NCBI GenBank assembly: GCA_023443515.1
Contig: JAEZUC010000122.1
Span: 1-64,000 of the forward strand
Origin: Bacillota bacterium
GTDB lineage: Bacteria > Bacillota > Clostridia > Acetivibrionales > DSM-1351
DNA: 64,000 bases
Direction of reading: 5' to 3'
How positions within the stretch are numbered: the stretch's first letter is position 1; every line of letters starts with the position of its first letter. The position numbers were made by a program, and so were the translations under genes. Positions 54,548-62,227 of this stretch are shown here, piece after piece. The notes beneath the pieces are model-generated. The model ran no database searches and had not been told where the DNA came from. It saw only the letters and a program-made list of their open reading frames with translations.

Positions 54548-55630
54548 ATGTTATTTTTGCAGATCGCACTTGCTCTGCCGCTGCTAATTCTCATTGAAAC
54601 CTATCTTTTTAAGCGGTTTTTGCTTAAAGGAGTAGTATACCGCAGAACTGTTTCGGAAACCTCCGTATTTGAGGGCGATATAATATCAATGATTGAGGAC
54701 ATAGAAAACAATAGTTTTTTGCCCATTCCATGGATGAAAGCAGAGTCCCGGATAAGTCCGAACCTTGAGTTCAGTGCTGTTAAAAATATGCAGGTGTCTC
54801 AGGGGGGCTATCACAGAAGTGTTTTTTCCATAATGCCTTTCTATCGGCTGAAAAGAACTCATACGGTGACCTGCCGAAAAAGAGGGGAGTACAACGTTGG
54901 AAATGTAACTCTTACGGCAGGGGACATTCTGGGCTTTGTTACAAAGATATCTTCATATGAAAATGAGGTCAGGCTACTTATCTATCCAAGTCCTCTGCCT
55001 GAAAACAGAATGGTTCAGTGTTGCCGTTCTCTCCAAGGAGATGCAGTTGTAAGGAGGTTCATAAACCCAGACCCGTTTCTTGTGGCAGGAGTAAGGGAGT
55101 ATCAGGCGGGAGATCCTATTTCGTCCATCAGTTGGAAGTCTACGGCTAGAACCAATTCACTTCAGGTATACAAGTATGACTATTCAGCAGATACAAAGCT
55201 CTTGATTTTATTTAATATTGATTCCAGCAACAGTCAGGATAATTACCCCAATGAGAGGGAATGTGAAAAAATAGAACTGGGCATTCACTTCTGTACTTCA
55301 ATAGTTGATAAAACAATAAAACAGGGGATATCTACAGGATTTTGCTGTAACGGACACTTCAGAGATCAAAAAGAAATTGTCAATATTCCATCTCGGTGCA
55401 GTCAGATCCAGCTTTTTACTATTTTTGAGGCCATGGCAAAACTTCAGCTTCACAGGGTGCAATCCTTTTATACAATGATAAAAAACATAAAAAACACTAT
55501 TCCGAAGGATACAGATATACTTATTATTTCTCTTTACAATGATGAACAAATCCAGGAACAGATTCAAGAACTGAAACGTTCCGGACATGAGGTTGAGACT
55601 TGGATTATTTCTGAAAGCGAGGTGGAATAA
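54548..55630 (+). CDS. DUF58 domain protein (MoxR partner)
   Basis: The 360-residue protein has an N-terminal membrane segment (about residues 1-22) and DUF58 in the second half, with the typical PDPFLVAGVREYQAGDPISSISWKSTARTNSLQVYKYDYSADT; the pattern is the vWA-like domain of MoxR operons. GGAGGAAG precedes the ATG. It overlaps the next gene by one base. Confidence 0.88.
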   Translation: MLFLQIALALPLLILIETYLFKRFLLKGVVYRRTVSETSVFEGDIISMIEDIENNSFLPIPWMKAESRISPNLEFSAVKNMQVSQGGYHRSVFSIMPFYRLKRTHTVTCRKRGEYNVGNVTLTAGDILGFVTKISSYENEVRLLIYPSPLPENRMVQCCRSLQGDAVVRRFINPDPFLVAGVREYQAGDPISSISWKSTARTNSLQVYKYDYSADTKLLILFNIDSSNSQDNYPNERECEKIELGIHFCTSIVDKTIKQGISTGFCCNGHFRDQKEIVNIPSRCSQIQLFTIFEAMAKLQLHRVQSFYTMIKNIKNTIPKDTDILIISLYNDEQIQEQIQELKRSGHEVETWIISESEVE

Positions 55631-56892
55631 TGTCGAAATTATTTCTGCCAATAAACGTATTGCAAGGACTGGCTTGGATGCCGATTACCTACTTTATTAT
55701 GCAGCTAATTCTTCCGGCCAATACTTCCGTTGTTTTATCAGTTACTATGGTGGTACTTGCTTTTGTGGCTGCGCTTATATGCAGATTTAACATAAAAGCC
55801 TATATGTATAACACCATCTCGTTGGGTGTATCAATTCTTGTGGGGGTTGTCGCTACGGGTACTGTCCTTGGCAGGCTTATTGTGACCATACTGTGTATGG
55901 CTGTCTTCCTCGGTACATGGTACGGCTTAAAAAAAGAAAACGATTTATCTATGCAGACAGCAATACTAGCCCTCATCATAAATATCATTTATGGGGTAAT
56001 AAACAAAGTTGCGGATATGAGTGACAGTGTTCGATATGGAAATGCAATCATATGCATTTCGGTTATCTCCGTGGTTTTAATTTTAATATTAAGGCAGCTG
56101 GATGATTCAAGAAGGTTCGGAACAGCCAGCATGGACATAAGCAGGACACAACGAAAGAATAACCGGATATTCGGTGGAGTAATACTTCTGGTACTTATAA
56201 TAATGGGAACTTTCGGACGGATATCTGAAATTTATAAATTTGTATTTAGGTTAGTGGGAAAAATATTTGAGATGTTAGCTATGCTACTAAGTCCCGGAAA
56301 AACTCAGGCAGAGGAAAAGCCCATTCCCGGGCAGCAGTTCCCGGGAGTAAAAGAATCCTCAAGCCTGTTTGATGAAATACTGAGGATAGTGCTGGATGTG
56401 TTTGCTGTAATTCTGATAGCGGCTTTTACCATTTATCTTTTCTACACAATAACAAAATTGGTAATCAAGCTTATACGAAATATTGCAGGATGGCTTTCAA
56501 ACAGAGAAGCAGCAGCCGTAATAGTAAACGAAAACGGACTGATTGATGAAAAGCAGAGTCTTTACGGTAAAAATATAAAGAAAATCACCCATAGGTTTCT
56601 TGACAGGGCAAGGAGATTATTCAGCAGTGAAGTACCCTATAACAAATTACCGGATGGCAAAGCCAAAATAAGAAGATTGTTCAGAAACTTTGTTTATAAA
56701 TCAACGGGGATTGGAGTTAACATTAAAAAATCTTCAACGGCAGACGAGATATCGAGAAGTGCTTCGGCGGCGGTACCATCTGAAACTGAGCTTAACAAGC
56801 TGATGTCTGAAATTTATAATTCTGTACGTTATGGTGATATAGAGCCGTCTCAGGGGAATTTAGAGATTCTGGAAGAGAAGTTTAATAAATAG
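55630..56892 (+). CDS. Membrane protein with DUF4129-like C-terminus
   Basis: The 420-residue protein has about six membrane helices in its first 190 residues, another at about 255-280, and a C-terminal DUF4129-like tail (LNKLMSEIYNSVRYGDIEPSQGNLEILEEKF). In many genomes MoxR-DUF58 operons end with a TgpA-type transglutaminase membrane protein; the transglutaminase domain is absent here. The ATG shares one base with the DUF58 stop. Function unknown. Confidence 0.78.
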   Translation: MSKLFLPINVLQGLAWMPITYFIMQLILPANTSVVLSVTMVVLAFVAALICRFNIKAYMYNTISLGVSILVGVVATGTVLGRLIVTILCMAVFLGTWYGLKKENDLSMQTAILALIINIIYGVINKVADMSDSVRYGNAIICISVISVVLILILRQLDDSRRFGTASMDISRTQRKNNRIFGGVILLVLIIMGTFGRISEIYKFVFRLVGKIFEMLAMLLSPGKTQAEEKPIPGQQFPGVKESSSLFDEILRIVLDVFAVILIAAFTIYLFYTITKLVIKLIRNIAGWLSNREAAAVIVNENGLIDEKQSLYGKNIKKITHRFLDRARRLFSSEVPYNKLPDGKAKIRRLFRNFVYKSTGIGVNIKKSSTADEISRSASAAVPSETELNKLMSEIYNSVRYGDIEPSQGNLEILEEKFNK

Positions 56893-56920
56893 GTATCCGT
56901 TGACAATAAACTAGAAATAT

Positions 56921-56955
56921 TATATAGTGGTTTTATATAGAACCACTATATTTTT
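56921..56955 (+). terminator. Rho-independent terminator of the moxR operon
   Basis: atatagtggtt (56922-56932) pairs with aaccactatat (56941-56951), perfect 11 bp, eight-base loop, followed by a T run. Confidence 0.85.
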
Positions 56956-56965
56956 ATGAAGAGAG

Positions 56966-57679
56966 ATGTTGCAGGTGGATATTATTGACGCTCTAATGCA
57001 GGCGGGTTTCACCAGACATGAGTCTGTTTTGTATGTTACTCTCTGTAGGGAAGGTGAGCTGACAGGATATGAAGCATCCAAGCTCACAGGGATTCCACGG
57101 TCAAACGCTTATCTTGGCCTTGCCGGCTTGTGCGACAAGGGCGGTGCTTATAAAATAAGCAGTGAAACGGCTCAATATGGAGCGGTGCCTGTCAATGAGC
57201 TTGTAGAAAACCTCAAAAGAAAGTTTTCACAGATAATAAAGGTAATTGAGGAGATTCCAAAGGTCAATATACCCAAGGATACTTTTGTAACCATTAACGG
57301 GACTGAGCAGATAGTTAATAAAATGAAAAACATGATAAATGAAGCTCTATACAGGATATATATTTCGATAGCCAGAAATCAGCTGGAGCTGGTTTTAGAA
57401 GAACTTGTCAATGCAAAGGAAAGAGGACTCAAAGTAGTTCTGATAACCTCTGATTGTACCGGTATGGAAGGTTTTACATGTTATAGGTCCCAAAAGAAGC
57501 CCGGAAGTGTCCGGCTTATTACAGACTCCTCAAATGTTCTTACAGGACATTTAAGTGAATTTGGTGCTACGGGGTTATTTTCAATGAATCAGAATATGGT
57601 TGATGTTATTAAAGATTCTTTAACCAATGAAATAAGGCTAATTAATATTGAAAATAATCAAATTAATAATACAAATTAA
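56966..57679 (+). CDS. TrmB-family transcriptional regulator
   Basis: The 237-residue protein has an N-terminal winged helix (LMQAGFTRHESVLYVTLCREGELTGYEASKLTGIPRSNAYLGLAGLCDKGG) of the TrmB type, a coiled-coil, and a C-terminal PLD-like ligand domain (about residues 110-237). TrmB proteins sense sugars in archaea; bacterial ones vary. GTG 56975 is an alternative start (GAGAG nine bases before); ATG 56966 abuts that site. It precedes lysA by 18 bases on the same strand, so a role in lysine-pathway control is suggested by context only. Confidence 0.8.
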   Translation: MLQVDIIDALMQAGFTRHESVLYVTLCREGELTGYEASKLTGIPRSNAYLGLAGLCDKGGAYKISSETAQYGAVPVNELVENLKRKFSQIIKVIEEIPKVNIPKDTFVTINGTEQIVNKMKNMINEALYRIYISIARNQLELVLEELVNAKERGLKVVLITSDCTGMEGFTCYRSQKKPGSVRLITDSSNVLTGHLSEFGATGLFSMNQNMVDVIKDSLTNEIRLINIENNQINNTN

Positions 57680-57697
57680 ATTAAAGAGGTGTACACT

Positions 57698-58948
57698 ATG
57701 GTAGAATACTATTCAACAAAAACTAACTTTTTCGGCAATTCAAACCCGGAAAAGCTCATAAAGGAATTTGGGAGTCCTTTATATGTCTACAATGAAAAAG
57801 TATTGAGACAAAAATGCAGAGATATGAAGAATCTTGTGGATTACAAAAACTTCATTCCAAACTATTCAATAAAGGCTAATTCAAACCTTACTATTTTGAA
57901 AATCGTGAAGGAAGAAGGACTCAGGGCCGATGCAATGTCAGCAGGTGAGATACAGCTGCTGCTTCATGCGGGATTTAAACCTGAAAATCTGTTTTTCGTT
58001 CCTAACAACGTTTCAGAAGCAGAATTAAAGTATGCAGTTGACAACGGTGTGCTGGTAAGTGTTGATTCTCTTTCACAGCTTGAATTGCTTGGCAAAATCA
58101 ACCCCGGAGGAAAAGCCGCTGTAAGGTTTAATCCGGGAGTTGGAGCGGGGCACCATGAAAAGGTTGTAACAGCCGGAAAGAAAACAAAGTTTGGAGTAAA
58201 TATTGACTGCGTGGATCAGGTAAAGGAGATTGCACAAAAGTACAATATGAAAATATGCGGTGTAAACCAACACATAGGTTCATTGTTTATGGAAGGCGAT
58301 TCCTACATTGAAGGGGTAAAATCCTTACTTGCTGTAGCAGAGCAGTTTGAAGACATAGATTTTGTTGATATGGGGGGCGGCTTCGGAATTCCGTATAAAA
58401 AGCAGGAAGGCCAGGAACCCCTCGATTTGGCAAGCTTTAAGGAAAAGCTTACACAGGTTCTTGAACAGTGGACTGACAAATATGGAAAGAAGATACTTTT
58501 CAAGACTGAGCCGGGCCGCTATATTGTTGCAGAAAGCGGAGTAATTCTGGGTAACGTATATGCTACAAAGGCTAACTATGGAAATAAGTATGTTGGTACT
58601 GACATAGGATTCAATGTACTGGCAAGACCTGTTATGTACGATTCACACCATGACATAGAAGTGTATAGAAACGGAAATCCTTTAAATGGCTGTGAAGCAG
58701 AGGATGTAACAGTAGTAGGTAATATCTGCGAGAGCGGCGATATTATAGCAAAGAACAGAAAACTCCCTGTTATAAAGGAAGGGGATATACTTGGAATAAT
58801 GGATGCGGGTGCATACGGTTTTGCAATGAGTTCAAATTACAATATGAGGCTAAGACCTGCGGAAGTACTTATTAAAGAAGACGGCGAGCCTGTGCTGATA
58901 AGACGCAGGGATACTTTTGAAGACTTGATAGCAAACTTCAATATATAA
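57698..58948 (+). CDS. lysA: Diaminopimelate decarboxylase
   Basis: The 416-residue PLP enzyme decarboxylates meso-DAP to lysine. The alanine-racemase-like barrel has the PLP lysine in NYSIKAN, HIGS and DMGGGFGIPY, and the C-terminal domain has CESGDI and DAGAYG active-site motifs. I choose ATG 57698, eight bases after AAAGAGGT; GTG 57689 overlaps that site. ddh follows 36 bases downstream. Confidence 0.96.
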   Translation: MVEYYSTKTNFFGNSNPEKLIKEFGSPLYVYNEKVLRQKCRDMKNLVDYKNFIPNYSIKANSNLTILKIVKEEGLRADAMSAGEIQLLLHAGFKPENLFFVPNNVSEAELKYAVDNGVLVSVDSLSQLELLGKINPGGKAAVRFNPGVGAGHHEKVVTAGKKTKFGVNIDCVDQVKEIAQKYNMKICGVNQHIGSLFMEGDSYIEGVKSLLAVAEQFEDIDFVDMGGGFGIPYKKQEGQEPLDLASFKEKLTQVLEQWTDKYGKKILFKTEPGRYIVAESGVILGNVYATKANYGNKYVGTDIGFNVLARPVMYDSHHDIEVYRNGNPLNGCEAEDVTVVGNICESGDIIAKNRKLPVIKEGDILGIMDAGAYGFAMSSNYNMRLRPAEVLIKEDGEPVLIRRRDTFEDLIANFNI

Positions 58949-58984
58949 TATAAAACTATACTATAAATAGAAAAGAGGATAACA

Positions 58985-59974
58985 ATGAGCAAGGTAAGAA
59001 TAGGTATTGTGGGATATGGGAATATAGGTAAGGGCGTTGAAGCGGCAATAAGACAGAATAGTGATACTGAACTGGTTGCCGTATTTACCAGAAGAAGTCC
59101 CGAAAGTGTAGTTTTAAAAACTCCCGGAGTCAAGGTAGTAGATATAAAAGACGCTGATAAATATAAAAATGATATAGATGTAATGATTCTTTGCGGAGGT
59201 TCTGCAACAGACCTTCCTGAACAAGGGCCTGAATTTGCTGCTATGTTCAATATTGTTGACAGCTTTGATACACATGCCAAAATTCCTGAGTACTTTGAAA
59301 AAGTAAATAAGGCTGCATCAGCTGCAAATAAAACAGCTGTAATTTCTGTAGGATGGGATCCTGGTTTATTCTCAATGATAAGGATGCTGTCAGGTGCTAT
59401 TCTGCCGGAAGGAAACGATTATACCTTCTGGGGTAAAGGTGTAAGCCAAGGCCATTCTGATGCTATCAGAAGGGTAACCGGAGTAAAGAATGCTATTCAG
59501 TATACTATTCCCATAGATGATGCGATTGACAGTGTAAGAAACGGAAAAAATCCTGAACTGTCAACAAGACAGAAGCATTTGAGAGAGTGTTTTGTTGTGG
59601 CAGAGGAAGGTGCTGATAAAGCAAAAATTGAAGCTGACATAAAGAATATGCCCAATTATTTTGCAGACTATGATACTATAGTACATTTTGTAAGTGAAGA
59701 GGAACTCAAAAGCAGCCATTCAAAGATGCCTCACGGAGGGTTTGTATTCAGAAGTGGAAAAACAGGCATAGACACCGTTAACAACCACATTATAGAATTT
59801 TCACTTAAACTGGACAGTAACCCTGAATTTACTGCAAATGTATTGGTTGCATATGCTAGAGCTGCCGCACGTATGAACAATGAAGGTAGCTTCGGAGCAA
59901 AAACAGTATTTGACGTACCATTGTCATATTTGTCTGAAAAGAGCCATGCCGAGCTTATAAAAGGACTTTTATAA
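58985..59974 (+). CDS. ddh: meso-Diaminopimelate D-dehydrogenase
   Basis: The 329-residue enzyme reductively aminates tetrahydrodipicolinate to meso-DAP with NADPH in a single step. The N-terminal Rossmann motif IGIVGYGNIGKG, the segment LVAVFTRRSP, and the C-terminal WDPGLFSMIRMLSGA are those of Ddh. Together with LysA it gives a short route to meso-DAP for peptidoglycan and to lysine. GAGGATAAC precedes the ATG. Confidence 0.95.
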   Translation: MSKVRIGIVGYGNIGKGVEAAIRQNSDTELVAVFTRRSPESVVLKTPGVKVVDIKDADKYKNDIDVMILCGGSATDLPEQGPEFAAMFNIVDSFDTHAKIPEYFEKVNKAASAANKTAVISVGWDPGLFSMIRMLSGAILPEGNDYTFWGKGVSQGHSDAIRRVTGVKNAIQYTIPIDDAIDSVRNGKNPELSTRQKHLRECFVVAEEGADKAKIEADIKNMPNYFADYDTIVHFVSEEELKSSHSKMPHGGFVFRSGKTGIDTVNNHIIEFSLKLDSNPEFTANVLVAYARAAARMNNEGSFGAKTVFDVPLSYLSEKSHAELIKGLL

Positions 59975-60057
59975 TCAGAATTAGAACCAAAACTCATTAT
60001 CTGCCATAGTATGTAGTATTATTTTTATGGTTGCAGCCATACGGGCAGGAGGTAATA

Positions 60058-60360
60058 ATGAGCGGTTCAGCATTAGACAATGTTACTTGGAAGGGCAACA
60101 GCAGAAAAATGTATAAAGCAGTTATGTCTGCCGTTCCTTCAATTTTCCGTTCCATGATAAGGCGTGAGATTGAGAGTTGGGTTGTGGAACACAAAGTTAA
60201 AGTTGTTACTGAAGAGTTACTTTTAAAAATGTTTTATGAAAAAGCTCCAAAGGGCTATAAACAAAAGCTTGGCCCGAAACTGGAGGCAATGAAAACAACC
60301 CGTGGAGAAACACGTGGAGAATCAGAAGAAGAAAATACTGAGTCTGAAAATGAAGAATAA
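60058..60360 (+). CDS. Small PCP_red-like domain protein
   Basis: The 100-residue protein reads VTWKGNSRKMYKAVMSAVPSIFRSMIRREIESWVVEHKVKVVTEELLLKMF, resembling the short C-terminal domain of light-independent protochlorophyllide reductase B (PCP_red family), which also occurs alone in anaerobes. A charged Arg/Glu tail follows. No cofactor ligands are visible. I choose ATG 60058 after CAGGAGGT; ATG 60031 has no ribosome binding site. A terminator follows. Function unknown. Confidence 0.55.
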   Translation: MSGSALDNVTWKGNSRKMYKAVMSAVPSIFRSMIRREIESWVVEHKVKVVTEELLLKMFYEKAPKGYKQKLGPKLEAMKTTRGETRGESEEENTESENEE

Positions 60361-60375
60361 TTTTACTAATTAAAT

Positions 60376-60423
60376 GGTAGGTACAGCACACCGATGAGTG
60401 TAAGCTGTATCTGCCTTTTTTTT
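60376..60423 (+). terminator. Rho-independent terminator
   Basis: ggtaggtacagcacac and gtgtaagctgtatctgcc pair (two small bulges), then eight T. It closes the PCP_red-like gene. Confidence 0.8.
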
Positions 60424-60531
60424 GTCCCGTTGCTTGTCCTAAAGCAACTCCGGTTGTAAATAGTGTTTCCAATTTGCCTTATTTCTTAGAAAGCAAATAA
60501 GGACATTGTTTAAAATGGGGGGGAAGTCTTT

Positions 60532-60888
60532 ATGCAGGAATTTTTAACTGAGTATTGGTTTGTTGTATTAATTGCCATAGGCTTTGCAGGGTACGTCATT
60601 TACCTGATAACTAAACACCGCTGGACGAAGTTGAGAGAAATGGCATATAAAATGATTGTACAGGCTGAGCAGGTTATTACAGGGACAAAGAAGGGGCAGG
60701 AAAGGTTTGAGGCTGTACTTAACCAGCTTTATAATGTTATGCCTTTGTGGCTGAGGATTTTTATTCCTAAAAACCTTCTTGAGAAAAAACTTCAGCAATG
60801 GTATGAGCTTATAAAGGATTCACTGGATGACGGAGAAATAAACCATTCCACAGAACATAGAGAAAATACAAGCATAGATAATTTATAG
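60532..60888 (+). CDS. Small membrane protein, phage-holin-like (LLH-type)
   Basis: The 118-residue protein has an N-terminal membrane helix (about residues 8-27) followed by a helical domain (HRWTKLREMAYKMIVQAEQVITGTKKGQERFEAVLNQLYNVMPLWLRIFIPKNLLEKKLQQWYELIKDSL). The pattern resembles phage-type holin LLH-like proteins of clostridial prophages. No other phage genes are nearby, so it may be a domesticated relic or an unrelated small membrane protein. GGGGGGAAG precedes the ATG. Confidence 0.5.
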   Translation: MQEFLTEYWFVVLIAIGFAGYVIYLITKHRWTKLREMAYKMIVQAEQVITGTKKGQERFEAVLNQLYNVMPLWLRIFIPKNLLEKKLQQWYELIKDSLDDGEINHSTEHRENTSIDNL

Positions 60889-60965
60889 TTCTTTTAGGGA
60901 TTTATTGATTAACTTGTAAAAGCTTGATATTATACCATTACATGTCAAAATAAAAAGGAGATGGT

Positions 60966-62204
60966 ATGCTAATGAAAATCAAGGGCTTTATTGTTGTTAT
61001 TACACTGCTTTTGACAGTAGTGCTCAATTCAGGTGTTTGTTCAGCTGATGGGACGGTGACGGGGACTTCACTAATATATGGTGACTTCAACAACGATGGC
61101 AGCGTTAATGCGTTGGATCTGGTAGGGTTTAAACAGTATCTGATGGATTCGGAACGAACTTACAATAGCAGTATGGATCTTAATCTGGATAATACCGCAG
61201 ATTCAGTGGATTATGCTATTTTGAAACAGTATTTACTGGGCATAGTAACTACACTGCCTGTAAATACTCCGGCAACAGATATTAAGACGGGTGTTAATTA
61301 CAAGATAATCAATCGTAACAGTGGCAAGCTTCTGGACGTATCCGAAGCAACTGTTGCTGATGGTGGAAATGTTATTCAATGGGGGCTTACAGGTGGAACA
61401 AACCAGCAGTGGAGTTTTATGGATGCAGGGGCAGGTTACTACAAAATAGTTAACCGTAATAGTGGTAAAGTTTTGGAAATATTAAACTCATCTGCTGATA
61501 ACGGCGGGGATGCTGTCCAAGGGACAGATAGTGGAAGTAATTATCAAAAATGGAGACTTGTTGATATCGGCGGGGGATATTATAAAATAGTTAACATGGG
61601 AAGCGGAAAGCTTCTGGAGGTGTTAAGCACATCCACAGCCAACGGCGGTGATGTTGCCCAGTGGACTGACAATGGAGGTAAAAATCAGCAGTGGTACCTT
61701 GTTGCTCAAACAACGGGTAACATTATATATACGCTGGTCAGAGAACAAAATCCGACAGCCGACCAATTGGATGCATATGCAAAAATAAAAGCCGCTATGG
61801 ATTCTGCAGTTATGTACTATAATAATCTCACTAACATCAGCAAGCAGTTAACCGTATATTACAACACATCAGTTTCCACAGCGGATGGAAATATCAACGG
61901 AACTATAAGGTTCGGCTCATCAAGAAGTTATATGGATACCTGCACCGCAATGCATGAAATTGCCCATACTGTAGGTGTAGGACAGAGCTCAGGTTGGTTC
62001 TCTTTAGTTAAAAACGGAATTTATACAGGAACGTCCGGCACAGAAGAATTAAGAAAGATCACTGGTGTTTCAACGGACGCTGTGCATGGCGACAGTCAGC
62101 ATTTTTGGCCTTATGGACTGAACTATTCCAGTGAGGTAAAGACTGACGCAGATTATATAAATCATTGCAGAATTGTAAACCAGTTTAAGAAGGACGGGGT
62201 ATAA
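60966..62204 (+). CDS. Cellulosomal protein: N-terminal dockerin, ricin-type lectin, zinc metallopeptidase-like
   Basis: The 412-residue secreted protein has a signal peptide of about 26 residues. A type I dockerin (about residues 38-92) has two calcium loops, DFNNDGSVNALD and DLNLDNTADSVD. Residues about 108-247 form a ricin-B/CBM13-like beta-trefoil with three repeats (KIINRNSGKLLDV, KIVNRNSGKVLEI, KIVNMGSGKLLEV, each with QxW). The C-terminal domain has HEIAH at 330-334 followed by TVG and a later HGDSQHFWPYG region that may give the third zinc ligand. Dockerins are usually C-terminal; this one follows the signal. It would dock on the scaffoldin and bind and cleave wall or glycoprotein matter. 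AAAAAGGAG precedes the ATG; ATG 60972 is also possible. Confidence 0.85.
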   Translation: MLMKIKGFIVVITLLLTVVLNSGVCSADGTVTGTSLIYGDFNNDGSVNALDLVGFKQYLMDSERTYNSSMDLNLDNTADSVDYAILKQYLLGIVTTLPVNTPATDIKTGVNYKIINRNSGKLLDVSEATVADGGNVIQWGLTGGTNQQWSFMDAGAGYYKIVNRNSGKVLEILNSSADNGGDAVQGTDSGSNYQKWRLVDIGGGYYKIVNMGSGKLLEVLSTSTANGGDVAQWTDNGGKNQQWYLVAQTTGNIIYTLVREQNPTADQLDAYAKIKAAMDSAVMYYNNLTNISKQLTVYYNTSVSTADGNINGTIRFGSSRSYMDTCTAMHEIAHTVGVGQSSGWFSLVKNGIYTGTSGTEELRKITGVSTDAVHGDSQHFWPYGLNYSSEVKTDADYINHCRIVNQFKKDGV

Positions 62205-62227
62205 GTATTATATGGGAGGTATTATAA

